Below are positions 52,977 through 64,000 of a DNA stretch of 64,000 bases, piece by piece; the first letter of the stretch is position 1; each line of letters begins with the position of its first letter. Origin of the DNA: Ophiostoma sp. CBS 140.51 (Eukaryota; Ascomycota; Sordariomycetes; Ophiostomatales; Ophiostomataceae); NCBI GenBank assembly GCA_029298735.1, contig JANSLP010000103.1, positions 31,510-95,509 of the forward strand, written 5' to 3'. The position numbers and the translations under genes are program-made. The notes under the pieces were generated by a model. That model ran no database searches, had not been told where the DNA came from, and saw nothing but the letters and a program-made list of their open reading frames with translations.

Positions 52977-53874
52977 CCGTGTCGTTGTACGGAGGGACTC
53001 GAGGGAGGAACAAAATGGTCGGAAACCCGGAAATTGGCGTGGAGAGACCGAGAGAAAAGCAAAGTCGAACTTCTATAAAGTCGGCATCGGCCGTCATTGC
53101 CGGAGCTGGATGTGATCAAAAGGTAGTCAAGTTCAATACATTGTCGTCTTCTGCAAAGTACCCAGTGAGGTCAGTGGGTTGATGATTCTAGGGCTCGTGA
53201 TGGGTTCGTGATGAGCAGCTCTCATATTTCTCGATGGTAATGTTTACATTGAATGCAATTCGTTGGCTGGTGTGAAGCACGCTATCTGGAAGCTTTACTG
53301 CATCTCGCAGGGAGGCAGGTGCGGCCCAACGCGCCCGGCCGTGAAAGGAAGGTGGCAGCCTGTGGGGCCTGCTCTTTCACTTCTCCAGCACACAATTCCC
53401 CTATTGCACGCCAAGTGGGCACTCGGGAGGAGACTGCTGGCCGCCAGGCCGTCAACTAGAACGTGTCCCTTCCACCACCTTCCACCCCTTTCCCCACCTC
53501 AACGAGCCCAACAACAGCACAGCAGCGCGGAACAATACCACATCCGCTACCCGGCGCGCTGACAGGGCACCCCGACAACCTTTCCCCTAGCAATGCATAA
53601 CCCGAGGTGCCTCCAAAGCACCCCAAAGCGCCCTGATGCGCCCCAAAACAGCCAAGCGTGGGCCCTCTAATCTGCAGTGCTGGTGCAATCCCGTTGAATT
53701 TGCTCTACTCCGTACTGAGTAAGATTTCCTTTTCCCAGCTTCAACGATCCTCTCTCGACTTTTGACTTTCTTTCCCCTTTCCATCGTATCCAGACAAATC
53801 GGCACACGACCACGACAGCACTACGACGTATCCTTCAAACATCCCTTAATTTGAAGACCAAGACCTCGTTCACA
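52977..53874. other. Intergenic region / promoter of pho88
   Basis: About 0.9 kb. TACTCCGTA at 53706-53714 is followed by CTGAGTA, forming a near-palindrome. A pyrimidine-rich leader (53720-53800) precedes the pho88 start. No gene. Confidence 0.55.
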
Positions 53875-54589
53875 ATGGCCGGACTCACAAGCCTCAGCCC
53901 CCAGGTGTAAGTAAATGCGTGCTGTTTTCTCTTTTTCTCTCTCCTTTCTCTGTTTCTCTCGTTTGATCGCATCACGACATGCGCATCATCTCCCTGCGCC
54001 TGCTCCTCCACATCCACCATGCTAACAGTACAGGACTAACCTGGTCATCATCCTCGGTATGATGCAGGTATCGAAGCGCATTCCCTTTGAGGACCCCCAG
54101 ACCCTCCAGCTTGTGCGCATCGGCTACGCCGCCAGCAACGCCATCATTCTGGCCATTTACCTCTACATCCAGGCCAAGATTAACTCCAAGAAAGACCTGA
54201 CGACCCTCAAGTACGTCGAGCCCGCCCCCATGGGCTCGTCCGAGGAGGGCAAGCTCGTCACGACCACGGTCCACGCCTACGACAAGAGCCAGCTCAAGCA
54301 GCTCATGCGCTCGCAGATGATGGGTGTCGGCATGATGGCGTTTATGCACCTGTACATGAAGTACACCAACCCGCTGCTGATCCAGTCCATTATCCCGCTG
54401 AAGAGCGCGCTCGAGTCGAACCTGGCCAAGATTTACGTCTTTGGCCAACCCGCCGTCGGTGAGCTCAAGCGCCCCTTCAAGGCCGGCGGTGGCCTCATGA
54501 GCGGTCTCCAGAGTGGCCCTGCCCAGAGCGACAAGAAGGCCGTTGAGGCGGCTGAGCGCGCCGGCCACGGTGGCGTCAAGGAGGAGTAA
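53875..54589 (+). CDS. pho88: ER membrane protein Pho88/Snd3
   Basis: Two exons, 53875-53906 and 54034-54589, give 195 residues. The intron has donor GTAAGT, branch GCTAAC and acceptor CAG. The junction restores SPQVTNLVIILGMMQ, followed by KRIPFEDPQ, the conserved N-terminal block of Pho88. Hydrophobic segments at about 10-30 and 35-55, the family block SQLKQLMRSQMMGVGMMAFMHLYMKY in the middle, and NPLLIQSIIPLKS all match the family. The charged tail ends in VKEE. Snd3/Pho88 works in the SRP-independent ER targeting route and was first linked to phosphate uptake. Length is normal for fungal members. Confidence 0.95.
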
Positions 54590-55260
54590 GAAAAGACGAT
54601 GCGCAGCATCGGCTTTCTTATCCGACAGGAGAGAACTGAGCGACTTCGAACTGAGACGACTTGTCGACTTCCCTCCGCCTCTTTCTTCCTACAACACTCT
54701 CTTTCCATTTCTCTTTACTCTTTCCTCGATCCTCTTACTCTATCTATCGCTCTCCTCTGCTTTGCAAGATGGATCGTTACGGTTTGAATATCAGTTGGAA
54801 TACAAAACCTACAATAAGACTGGACTTGCCGGTATGGTCGACCCTTTGGAATAGTTATGGGCGGCCAATAATTCAGAACCAAAAAATAGAATAATAAACT
54901 GTCTTCAAACCTACAAATGCCGCAACTGTGGATATCCATCTCAACTGTCGAGCTCCTAAGCAATTGCACAGCATCTGCCATGTCAAGTGGCTGCACCGGC
55001 CCGGTGCTAGCCGTGATTCCGCCGTGCCTGTTCGCGTGCGCGCGTGCACGCCCACGTTTTTGGGAGATTTCGCCTGTAAAATCTGACTAATACGCCGTTT
55101 TGCCCCCCAAATCGACCCCCCAAACTGATAAACGTCACCATCAATCAGCCAGACCTCTGCATCTTCTCTTTTGCAGTCTCACACTTTTCCTATTTACTTA
55201 GATACAACACAACGGTGACAGCTGGCTCTGTCATCTCAACGCACATCCCAACACAATCCC
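54590..55260. other. Intergenic region, pho88 to rad14
   Basis: About 0.67 kb containing the pho88 3' region and the rad14 promoter. GCGTGCGCGCGTGCACG near 55030-55050 is an alternating pur/pyr stretch. Nothing else is seen. Confidence 0.55.
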
Positions 55261-56527
55261 ATGGATCGCTCAACGAGATCAGGCGGCCAGGTTGCAGCGA
55301 CAGCCAGCGCCGCCAGCACAAGGCAAACTGTAAGACGGCATTGTCTCAGCCTTGTCACTTCTTCTCTTCTTCTCTTCTTTCTTACGAAAACAGTTACTAA
55401 CCCTCGACGCGCAGGACGAAGTACGGTTACGATCGAAAGAGATTCGAGAGCAGAATGAACTGGCCGCCCAGCGTGCTGCAGGCACAGGCACGAGCAAGTC
55501 GCCAGCCAAGGGCTATCTTGCATCCAACGACGTCTACGTGGTGGGCGACAAGAATACACGAAGTACAAGGAATGCGTCAGCGTCAGCATCAACGACGCCC
55601 AACAAACGACCACATGCATCCGTCTCGGTCACGGACCTCCCGGCCAACCACCGTAATGCGGGCAGCGACCAAAACGTCGAAATCCGCCCGGCCAAGAACT
55701 TTGCCAAGTTTGTCGACTACAACTTTAGTGCCATGACCGACACCAAGGGCGGTTTCTTGTCGACCGACGACGACCCGTTCAATAAGGCCTTCTCCGATGG
55801 CCGAAAAGATGTGCAAGAAACACGCCCGGCGCACATGACCGTCGCCGAGTGGGAACGCATGCAGACGATCCGCAACCTCAAGCGACTCAAGCAAGGTCCC
55901 TACGAGCCCGGCCTCAGTGTCCTGGCTGATGCCACACAACAGAAACGCTGCGCCGAGTGCAACAGTTTGGAGATTGACTTTGTCTGGCAAGAGGTTTTTG
56001 GCATCTGTGTCTGCAACGCCTGCAAGGACAAGCTGCCCGAAAAGTACAGTCTCTTGACAAAGACGGAGTGCAAGGAGGACTATCTTTTGACCGACCCCGA
56101 ACTCAAGGACGCCGAACTCCTCCCCCATCTCTCCAAACCAAACCCGCACAAGTCCCACTGGCACGACATGATGCTGTTTTTACGGTGCCAGGTCGAAGAG
56201 TACGCCATCAAGACGAAATGGGGCTCCGCCGATGCATTGGACGCCGAGTTTGAGCGTCGCGAAGCCGACAAGAAGCGCCGCAAAGAAGCCAAATTCAAGG
56301 AGAAACTGCTCCAACTGAAAAAGAAAACGCGAACCGAAGCCTATCGAAGAAACGCGCGCGGCAAGAGCTCCGCCGACGGCGAGACGCAAGCAACCACTTT
56401 CGGTGATGCCATCGGCAGCAAGGGACGACACCTTCACGAATGGGGCCGTGCCATCGAAAACGAAGATGGCATGTCGGTCAAGCGATGTGTCTCGTGCGGC
56501 ATGGAGGTCGAAGAGCTGGAGTTTTGA
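55261..56527 (+). CDS. rad14: DNA repair protein Rad14/XPA
   Basis: Exons 55261-55329 and 55415-56527 encode 393 residues. The intron starts GTAAGA, has TTACTAAC as branch site and ends GCAG. The zinc finger begins at C202 (CAEC) and is closed by CNAC near 223-226, as in XPA. It is followed by the DNA-binding core with the family blocks KLPEKYSLLTKTECKEDYLL and LPHLSKPNPHKSHWHDM. The basic helical C-terminal region (RREADKKRRKEAKFKEK) and the end VKRCVSCGMEVEELEF match fungal Rad14. It verifies damage and organises the nucleotide excision repair complex in the nucleus. Confidence 0.96.
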
Positions 56528-57658
56528 GGGTGGGACTTTTAGAAGTTATAAGAGCTTGGGACATTAGAAATTTGTATGATAGGCGGCGTTGTATGATGGA
56601 GATAGATACTAGGAATGATACCATGATTTGTATGACTAGAAACAAAAGGAAGAAGAAAAAGACGAGAAAACACAGTTCATGCTGGAGTGAATAGCTTCGT
56701 CTTTGAGAATCGTCTCTGACGAAAGGTCACGTGCCTACTGGTGACAGCTAAAATTGCGTCCGTGCGCGCAACGTCGCTGGACGCGCTTCTCCCCTGAGAT
56801 CAGCCCCTGAGTGATAACATCCAGCGCTACAACGGCCGTCGTTGATGCCTTGGCGCCTGATGGCCCTGTCAGGTCCCCTGTGATTGGTTCGTCTGCGGTT
56901 CCTGGTAGGAGCAGACCAGCCCCGTAAAGCGTGGCAACCGCTTTGTAGTACACAGCAGAGCGAAGGAGCTTGGTTAGGCTCGAGATGAGACTACTGAAGT
57001 ACGAAGGAAAGAGCAAACTGGTCAACAGCTCCTCGACGCACCTCACGCACCTGCCCTGTGTGCTTCTCATTTTTTTGTCAATAGCAACCCAAGGCAAGGC
57101 AAGCACGACCAACGATTCAAGCTGCCTCGCTCCTTCCTTTTTTGAAGCACAATCGGAGTACTCCTCTTCTATGTCGATTTCGCTCTCTCGATTTCGCTCT
57201 CTCGAGTTTCTCTCACTTTTCACTTCTCTCTTCTCTCTCCTCTCTCTTCTCCATCCTCGCGCGCCTCACCTCGCTCGCTTCCCGACGTGCGTGGGTGTAT
57301 GATAATTTCCCAAAAGTCCTGCATCTTTCTTGCATCTTCTTGCATCTCGCATTTCACTTTACCGCACCGGCTCCTACATCGCATATTGACGACACGACAT
57401 TCAGCATTCGCGTCTCGGCAAACATTTGCACAATCTGCATTTATTTTCGAATTTGTCGCGTCGTCATTTTCAGCATTCTTTCTTAACCTCTCCCCGATTC
57501 TCGTTCTTCCTCCTCCGATTCCCGACACCGAATCGACCGACCGATTCTGAGCAGACTTGCGCGCGTGCTCCCTCTGCGGCCTTGTCGTCCTTAGAGCCAA
57601 CCTCCTCCTCTCCGACGAAGGTGACCAGAACCATCAACTACAGATTCTGGTTGCGCGC
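56528..57658. other. Intergenic region / striatin gene promoter and leader
   Basis: About 1.1 kb. It contains CACGTG at 56728-56733, repeated TTGCATCT units at about 57318-57350, and a long pyrimidine-rich leader. No gene is supported. Confidence 0.55.
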
Positions 57659-60367
57659 ATGAGTTGGAACGGCCAGGGCAACATGGGGCCAAGTCCAGGC
57701 GGCGGTGGTGGCCTGGGCGGACTCGTTGCAAACGACATGTCGGGTGGCATGCCCGGTAGTGCTGGCAACCAGCCGCACGCAACCGAGTATACGTTGCAGG
57801 GTGAGTCCCGTTCGTCGTCTTTTTGCTTCTTCTTCCGTCGACATACTAACTTCTTAGGCGTCATGCGCTTCCTCCAGACAGAATGGCACCGGCATGAGCG
57901 AGACCGCAACGCGTGGGAGATTGAAAAGCAAGAAATGAAGGGCCGGATAGCGTCTCTCGAAGGCTCCGCGCGGCGAGCCGACGCAACGCAAAAGGCACTC
58001 AAGAAATACGTCTCCATCCTCGAAAAGAAAGTCAAGGACCAGTCGACCCAGCTCAAGTCGAAGGCGGGCACGAACGCCACGACTGACTCCCCCGAAGCCG
58101 ACAAGCAGCAGCAAGCGTCCAAGATTCTCGAAAAACTCCGTGGCATCCAGGACGACAAGGATGCACAGCTTCCCCCGGCGGGGGCCAACCCCGAGTACGG
58201 CGGGCGCAGTGTTGCTGTCGGCGACGAGGAGGAGCAGCGATCCGACTTGCGCGTCTTCTTGGACCAGTGCCAGGCCGAGTTTACGTACCTCATGGTCACA
58301 CCGGCCAACCCGATGCCACCCCGCGAATCACCTCCTTTGCCGCTGATGGACGATTTGCGAGAGGATGATTTTGGCCTTCCTGCTGGTCAGCAGCAGCAGC
58401 AGCAGCAGCAACTGGACCAGTTCGTACCTCCTCCGACACGCGCCGCTCAACAAAACCAGAACCAGAACTTTCGCCAGGCACAGTCCTCTGCCAACCATGT
58501 CAGCCAGCAGCAGCAGCAGCAGCAGCAACAACAACAGCAACAAGGCCAACAAGGAAACTACCCCTCGAGAAATGCAGAACTGCAGCCCACGCCCATGACG
58601 AGATCCGGAGCAGAGGTGAACCCGTCGGCATACGCAGCGGCGACGGCAGCATCAGATTGGCCACCCCAAACATCACAGGCGGCACAGAGTAGCCATCCGC
58701 TGGAAGAACGGCCCAGTCAGCAGACAGACGCCCGGGCTACCGCTGTGGGTGAAAAGAGCAACGATGCCGGGCCCTTGACTGAGCCAGATGCCTGGGACTT
58801 CAACGATGGCCCCTCGTCATTCCCCGAGTCTGCACCGCAGCAGCAGCAGCAGCCTGTTTCGAACCGCCCTGACACCGACATCTTCCCCGCCGCCGACAGC
58901 ATACCCAAGTCGCCCAATCGTCTGCCCGGCTCGCACCGCCGCAAGGGCAGCATGTCAAGACGACGGAGTGCGGAGCATGAGCTGTCCCTCATCTCTGCGT
59001 CACAAAAGACACAAAAGACTGAAAATGGCAACTTTAAGATGCGGTTCGGGCTCCGTGGTCATCTCGATACCGTGCGCACAGTCATTTTCTCGGGCGGCGG
59101 CAGTCCTGGTGAACCGGAAATTTGCACAGCTGGCGACGATGGGTTGATCAAGCGCTTCCACATTCCGCGGACGACCTACCTAGCCTCGGGCAACGTCTCC
59201 GACCTGGACGTGCAGGCCGACTTTACCCACCGCGGCCACCACGGTGCCGTGCTGTGTCTTGCGTCGTGGTTTGCAGCACCCAACTTCTCAACGGGTGGAC
59301 GTGCCCAAGGTGACGGCTGGATCTTCTCGGGTGGACAGGACAACTTTATCCGTGTGTGGGAGCGCGGCCGGGTGGACCCCAAGGCTACAATCGACGGCCA
59401 CACAGATGCTGTCTGGGCTCTGTGTGTTCTGCCAGCCACACTCGGCGCTGTGTTTGGCCCGAGCGTCAGCACATACGGATCCCCCGACCGCATCACTTTG
59501 GTGTCGGGCGCCGCCGACGGTACGGTTCGCGTCTGGGCCGTGAGCGCGCCGCCACAAATGACTTCACCGCAGCCAGCCGGTGCGGGGGCAGCCAACGCCA
59601 ACCTCGGCCAGCAGCGTGGCGGCCGTGCCGGAACGGGTGGTCGTGTGCGTGGCAACTCGATGAGCTCGGGCTCGGGCTTCCCGAGCAGTCCCCAGCCGAC
59701 CGTAGCGAGCAACAGCCCCTTCAACTACACTTTGGTTCATACGATTACGCGTGCAGGCTCCAAGGCCAGCCCAACATCCATCACGGCGCTCAGCAGCAGC
59801 GGCGGCACCTTTGTGGTCAGCTACTCGGATGCTGCGATCCTGGTGTACGACACGCGCACGGGCGAGGAGATTGGCTCCATGGCCAGCCTCGAAACCTACG
59901 ACGGCACCTCAGCCACGAGTGTCAATGCCGTCGTGGCGACGACCGTCGGGCTGGAGCAGCCGCAGGGGGATGAGGACGTCAGCGGAAGTGGCACTCTTGG
60001 CGGCCCTACGGGCGGCGGACGCCGGTCCATGGCCGGGTCGGGTGTCGAGGGTGTTATTATTTCCGGCCACGAAGACCAGTTCATCCGCTTCTTTGACGCC
60101 AACAGCGGCCAGTGCACGTACAATATGCTGGCCCACCCGGCCGCCATTTCGGGTTTGTCGCTCAGCCCCGACGGGCGCGAACTCGTCAGCGCAGGCCACG
60201 ATGCCTCGCTGCGGTTCTGGTCACTCGAAAAACGGTCGTGCACCCAAGAGATTACGTCGCACAGAATCATGCGCGGCGAGGGCGTGTGCTCAGTGGTCTG
60301 GAGCCAGGACGGGCGCTGGGTGGTCAGTGGCGGCGGCGACGGAGTGGTGAAGGTGTTTGCCAGGTAG
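57659..60367 (+). CDS. pro11: Striatin-family WD40 protein (PRO11/StrA type)
   Basis: Exons 57659-57800 and 57858-60367 give 883 residues. The 57-nt intron (donor GTGAGT, branch ACTAAC, acceptor TTAG) is a multiple of three without a stop, so the unspliced frame stays open, but the splice restores [20 protein letters not shown], the conserved striatin start. Residues about 45-115 hold the caveolin-binding/coiled-coil segment. A Gln-rich linker with CAG runs follows (250-320). WD40 repeats fill about 470-883 ([54 protein letters not shown]). Striatin is the scaffold of the STRIPAK phosphatase-kinase complex that controls hyphal fusion and fruiting-body development in ascomycetes. Confidence 0.95.
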   Translation: MSWNGQGNMGPSPGGGGGLGGLVANDMSGGMPGSAGNQPHATEYTLQGESRSSSFCFFFRRHTNFLGVMRFLQTEWHRHERDRNAWEIEKQEMKGRIASLEGSARRADATQKALKKYVSILEKKVKDQSTQLKSKAGTNATTDSPEADKQQQASKILEKLRGIQDDKDAQLPPAGANPEYGGRSVAVGDEEEQRSDLRVFLDQCQAEFTYLMVTPANPMPPRESPPLPLMDDLREDDFGLPAGQQQQQQQQLDQFVPPPTRAAQQNQNQNFRQAQSSANHVSQQQQQQQQQQQQQGQQGNYPSRNAELQPTPMTRSGAEVNPSAYAAATAASDWPPQTSQAAQSSHPLEERPSQQTDARATAVGEKSNDAGPLTEPDAWDFNDGPSSFPESAPQQQQQPVSNRPDTDIFPAADSIPKSPNRLPGSHRRKGSMSRRRSAEHELSLISASQKTQKTENGNFKMRFGLRGHLDTVRTVIFSGGGSPGEPEICTAGDDGLIKRFHIPRTTYLASGNVSDLDVQADFTHRGHHGAVLCLASWFAAPNFSTGGRAQGDGWIFSGGQDNFIRVWERGRVDPKATIDGHTDAVWALCVLPATLGAVFGPSVSTYGSPDRITLVSGAADGTVRVWAVSAPPQMTSPQPAGAGAANANLGQQRGGRAGTGGRVRGNSMSSGSGFPSSPQPTVASNSPFNYTLVHTITRAGSKASPTSITALSSSGGTFVVSYSDAAILVYDTRTGEEIGSMASLETYDGTSATSVNAVVATTVGLEQPQGDEDVSGSGTLGGPTGGGRRSMAGSGVEGVIISGHEDQFIRFFDANSGQCTYNMLAHPAAISGLSLSPDGRELVSAGHDASLRFWSLEKRSCTQEITSHRIMRGEGVCSVVWSQDGRWVVSGGGDGVVKVFAR

Positions 60368-61996
60368 TGACGAGGGAAGGAGGAGAAGTGGACATTGGTT
60401 TGGTGCTTGGGTTCGTGAACGAGTTGAAGGAGTAATGTGTGCGATTGTGGTTGTCATTGGGAATGTATCTTTATTACAGCCGTTCTCCAACAGCGCACAG
60501 GCGGCTTGATTGTACAACAGGAAAGCATACGTGTGTTTCTTTTTCGTTTTTTCCTTTTTTTTTCTTCTTCTTCTTTTTTGTACCCTTGGTCGCCTTTTCT
60601 ATGGAGCATCTCATACATTCTAGACATTGAATCGAAGCGTTCTGAAGAAGTAACGAGAGGTGCCGTGCCTGTATTTTTCTGGCTGTTGACTTTGTTAGAC
60701 TTTGCCGTACTTTGGGCAGGAGCTGGCGCCACAACACAGCCACAGGCGGAGAGCATGCATCCACCTGCACAGTAGAATTGTCCCACCACAACGGCATCAA
60801 AATGAACCTCCTTCTTCAAGACATTCAGAGCAGCACCACCATCTTCAACAGCACGCACCCGAACCACTCTGTTTATGCGATCAGTATCACCTTTTCCTCT
60901 ACCATCAAGCCCCTACAAGTGCAAAAAGGGACAGGATGCGAACTAGTCTTGGCATCCAGACAGTCTCTTTTTCTCTTTTGGCCAACTTCCTCATCCAGCG
61001 ATGACATGCCAAGGTTGTGACTTTTGGCATTTTGGGCATTTTAACGGAGCCCTGAGCAGCACTGCAACAGCTGGCCACTGATGAATTCAACGGTAAGAGA
61101 CGCACACATTCATTCTCTCTTTCTCTCGATGTCCCTCCTCCCTGTTCGCATTCCTCACAGAGCCCTTTTTGCTATGGCAAACGTTCAGACGCCAGTCTGG
61201 TCACGTGGATGAGTGGGGCAACCTAACTAAAACGGTGAGCCTAGTGGCTTGGAGTGGCTTGCTTTTGTTTTGATTTTGAGGACAAAGAAGAAGGGCGAGA
61301 AAGGCAGGCGCTGTCTGCCCGCTGTTTCCTTCGGAAGAGAGCGGGTGGTGGTCGAAAAGAGGAGGGAAAACAACAAAGAAAAACAGCAGCAAAACCGTCG
61401 CGCTACAGCAAGCTCTGTTAGCTCCCCCGCCCCCGAACTGAGGAACTTTGCGTGAATCTTTGCGCCCTCGCGCCTTCCCCTCGAACAACAAAGAGAGGAA
61501 GACCTTGCTGTGTCGCCTCTGAATTGCCTTGCATTCCTTCCCTCCAAAGGCACATCGCATTCAAATTCCAGGTAGCGACCCGCCACCTTCTCTCTTTCCT
61601 GCAGGTTTTTTTTACCAAAGAACCCCCAAAAAACGGTGCCCCCCTCTCCTTCCTCCCCCAAGCAGCAAACAGACAGCGCGTGCTCTGCATTGTTATCGAT
61701 ATCTCCCATTCTCTTTGGCTCTCACCTCCCCTTTGTACTCTCCATCACAACAAAAACAACACTGCAAATCCGCGCCTTTTTTTCTTGTTCTTCTTTTTTT
61801 TACCCTTGTCATCCACCACCACCAACCTATCCCGCTTACAACAACAAACTTACGCATCCTTTACTTTTTCGCATCCTCACATCTCCACCATTTCCATCTC
61901 GATTTCGATTTCGATTCCTACGCGCAAACAATCGTTTGCGACTTTATTCGTCTCCGACTTTCGACTTCCTTAACTTACTTCGTCCTCAACTCCACA
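60368..61996. other. Intergenic region, striatin gene to H2A.Z
   Basis: About 1.6 kb. A stretch at 60730-61000 shows C-biased third codon positions in one plus-strand frame but no ATG-to-stop gene longer than 72 codons, and the opposite strand is open too. A pyrimidine-rich leader (61780-61990) precedes H2A.Z. CACGTG is at 61202-61207. Confidence 0.5.
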
Positions 61997-63041
61997 ATGG
62001 CTGGCGGCAAGGGCAAGTCTTCGGGCGGCAAGAGCTCCGGTGGCAAGACGTCCGTGGACGGCCCCAAGAAGCAGCAGAGCCACTCGGCGCGTGCTGGTCT
62101 GCAGGTAAGATTCTCGCGATGTGTTTTGTGGATGCTTGTCGATAGCGATGCCCATATTCGCGGCGATGATTCCGGCGATGACGCGCGAGCACGTCGCATG
62201 CGATCGCACTCTCGACTCGACCCGACCTGGCCTCGACACGAACATTACGCGCGATAATCACGGCTGCGTCGAGATTGCGATTTCCTATCCACTTCTATCG
62301 ACGAGTCACGACTCACGATGCGCTACGATGCGCTTTCAACAGTAGCGACTGGAGACCAATTGCAACGGCGCTGGCGGCAACAAGGAGGTCCAGCGCCTGG
62401 CGAAGAATTACTGCGGTGCCGAACATTGTCCCGGCAACAGCGTCAACCGAACGGCAGCAACTTGAACACACCTTATTGTTGGCGGACACGGTACGAGTAG
62501 GCGCACGTCTTTTGTCTTTCTGGGCTCTCATATCTCGACAGAGGTTGCCATTTCACATCATGACGCACCGCAAAGGCAAAACGGCAGAACGACAGAACGA
62601 CACACGACACTACCGCGCGCAACAACCACGTACTGGGCATCGACCAAGTATTCGCACTAAGAAGAGGCTGAATATGATATATGTGATACGCAATTACTGA
62701 CATTGTTCTCATTCTAGTTCCCCTGCGGTCGTGTCAAGCGTTTCCTCAAGGCCAACACCCAGAACAAGATGCGTGTTGGCGCCAAGGCTGCGGTGTACGT
62801 GACAGCCGTCCTCGAGTACCTGACGGCTGAGGTTCTCGAGCTGGCGGGCAACGCCGCCAAGGATCTCAAGGTCAAGCGCATCACGCCCCGCCATCTTCAG
62901 CTCGCCATCCGTGGTGATGAGGAGCTCGACACTTTGATCCGTGCCACAATTGCCTTTGGTGGTGTCCTGCCCCACATCAACCGTGCGCTCCTCCTCAAGG
63001 TCGAGCAGAAGAAGAAGAAGCAGGCTGCCATCGAGGCATGA
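61997..63041 (+). CDS. htz1: Histone variant H2A.Z
   Basis: Exons 61997-62104 and 62718-63041 encode 143 residues. The join restores [17 protein letters not shown]. The tail is Gly/Lys-rich with acetylatable lysines. The fold carries H2A.Z-type features rather than canonical H2[21 protein letters not shown], the extended acidic patch in GDEELDTLI, and the docking segment [13 protein letters not shown]. The C-terminus ([10 protein letters not shown]) lacks the SQ motif of H2A/H2A.X. It replaces H2A in nucleosomes at promoters. The single intron found is 613 nt, far longer than every other intron in this window (about 50-130 nt), while donor (GTAAGA) and acceptor (TTCTAG) are ordinary. Confidence 0.96.
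62105..62717 (+). other. Unusually long intron of the H2A.Z gene
   Basis: This 613-nt intron contains no recognisable coding exon or clear C/D or H/ACA snoRNA. CTGAC about 20 bases before the acceptor can serve as branch site. The function of the length is unknown. Confidence 0.7.
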
Positions 63042-64000
63042 GCGGGCGAGCAGAAAACATGAAACAAGCCGCTGGCGTCCACCGCCGTTAGCTTCTTTTG
63101 TATTCCGCCCATCGTTTCCGCCATGCTTTCGCCGCGCCTTTCTTCTCTGTCTTCTAACGTTTTGCTTGTCGTTTGTTTGGCCCATATTGCGGAGGATGCA
63201 CAGGCCATGTCGGAGGTGGAGATGCCAATGACACGATACTTCCCTTCGGCCACACCCTGGCCACGTCCCGTTCACGATACCCAGCTTTATTATGCCACGA
63301 TGCGGAAGTGGCCCTGGCCGTCTTGGAGCGGACAACCTTTTGTGCTGTTTCTTGTGCTAAGTACGCCGTTAACAGTGCCACCAGCTGCAAAAAGACACCA
63401 GTCCGCGTGTGGGGAGGGTTATTGCGTATGTTGGTTGCGTCTTACACTTTTTTCTTCTCTTTTCATTTTCCTTATTTTTCAATGTTCCACTCTACTCTCA
63501 GGCACAGGCCTGTTTATTGTACTGTAACACTAAGGCTGAATGCCTGCTATCCGTCCTGTTTTTTTTTGTTTTCTGTATTTTTCTTTATACTTTCTACTGC
63601 TGGTATCTGGGCTGAAAAGGGCTGTGTTTGTTGTCTGTTTGCTGTCTGCTGTCTGCTGTCTGTTAGTTTAGCTGTTGCCTGGATTCATTCTTTGCCACGC
63701 CCGTCTCGCGGCGTGAGGGCAAACTTTGACGATGGGATCTGTGATGGAAATGGGAAATATGAATTTAAAACAGCAGGTTTTGGGGAGGTCTTTTATTTAC
63801 AGGGTAAATTGTCGTGACCTATCTACTGGTGTCGACAATCGTGACTCGTGATTCCAACGGTTGTGAGATGTGTGATTATAAACAAACGACCTTAACGACC
63901 TTGCATGAAGCCATCCACACTCGTTTGTGATCCTCGCCACATCACACCGTTTTTTATCACTTTCTCTATCTGAACCGGGAAAACAAGGCAGCAGTCATTC
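63042..64000. other. 3' region of H2A.Z and window end
   Basis: An open frame over 63173-63430 has moderately biased codons but no recognised domain or signal. TGTCTGC units are repeated at 63640-63666. The remainder is AT-rich and featureless up to the edge. Confidence 0.45.

Noticed and set aside
1..64000. tRNA, 5S rRNA and CRISPR arrays
   Set aside because: I looked for A/B-box and GTTCGA-type T-loop sequence, 5S-like sequence and regularly spaced repeats by eye and found none. A covariance-model scan would be decisive.

Overview
The window is a gene-rich piece of a filamentous ascomycete genome. The evidence is short introns with GTRAGT donors, CTAAC branch sites and YAG acceptors, coding regions richer in G and C than the spacers, C-biased third codon positions, poly-Gln and poly-Ser proteins, and a gene set that includes a PRO11-type striatin, a cellular RNAi polymerase and an AA8 haem protein. 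Sordariomycetes is the likely class. An order such as Ophiostomatales is only a guess. I see no bacterial operons, CRISPR arrays, tRNA or rRNA genes, and no intact transposon.

Left part (1-25,000): a secreted LicD-family protein; a ubiquitin-like/WLM metalloprotease divergent from the KDEL/HDEL receptor Erd2; a secreted single-pass membrane protein with a Gln/Ser/Ala-rich ectodomain; a 1318-residue transcription factor with both a Zn2Cys6-like and a C2H2 module; a membrane-anchored histidine-phosphatase-fold protein whose catalytic motifs are lost; and threonine synthase.

Middle (25,000-43,500): the ER Hsp70 Lhs1/GRP170 (ending KHEEL, a potential ligand of the Erd2 made from this same window), a secreted aspartic protease, a small four-exon coiled-coil protein, a Q-rich bromodomain protein resembling the NuA4 Bdc1/BRD8 subunit, proteasome ATPase Rpt6, a small single-pass membrane protein and a short-chain dehydrogenase.

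Right part (44,000-64,000): a full-length eukaryotic RNA-dependent RNA polymerase that carries two single-base frameshifts, divergent from a two-domain EthD-like/alpha-beta-hydrolase protein; a stand-alone AA8 haem domain; Pho88/Snd3; Rad14/XPA; striatin; and histone H2A.Z with a 613-nt intron.

Most genes are housekeeping and lie in ordinary fungal order without functional clustering. The loosest common theme is the secretory pathway (Erd2, Lhs1, Pho88/Snd3, LicD and secreted products). The points most worth a second look are the twice-frameshifted RNAi polymerase, the dead-site phosphatase with a membrane anchor, the dual zinc-module factor, a hairpin that puts a start codon in its loop, and an intergenic 9-mer, TACTYCGTA, present six times.
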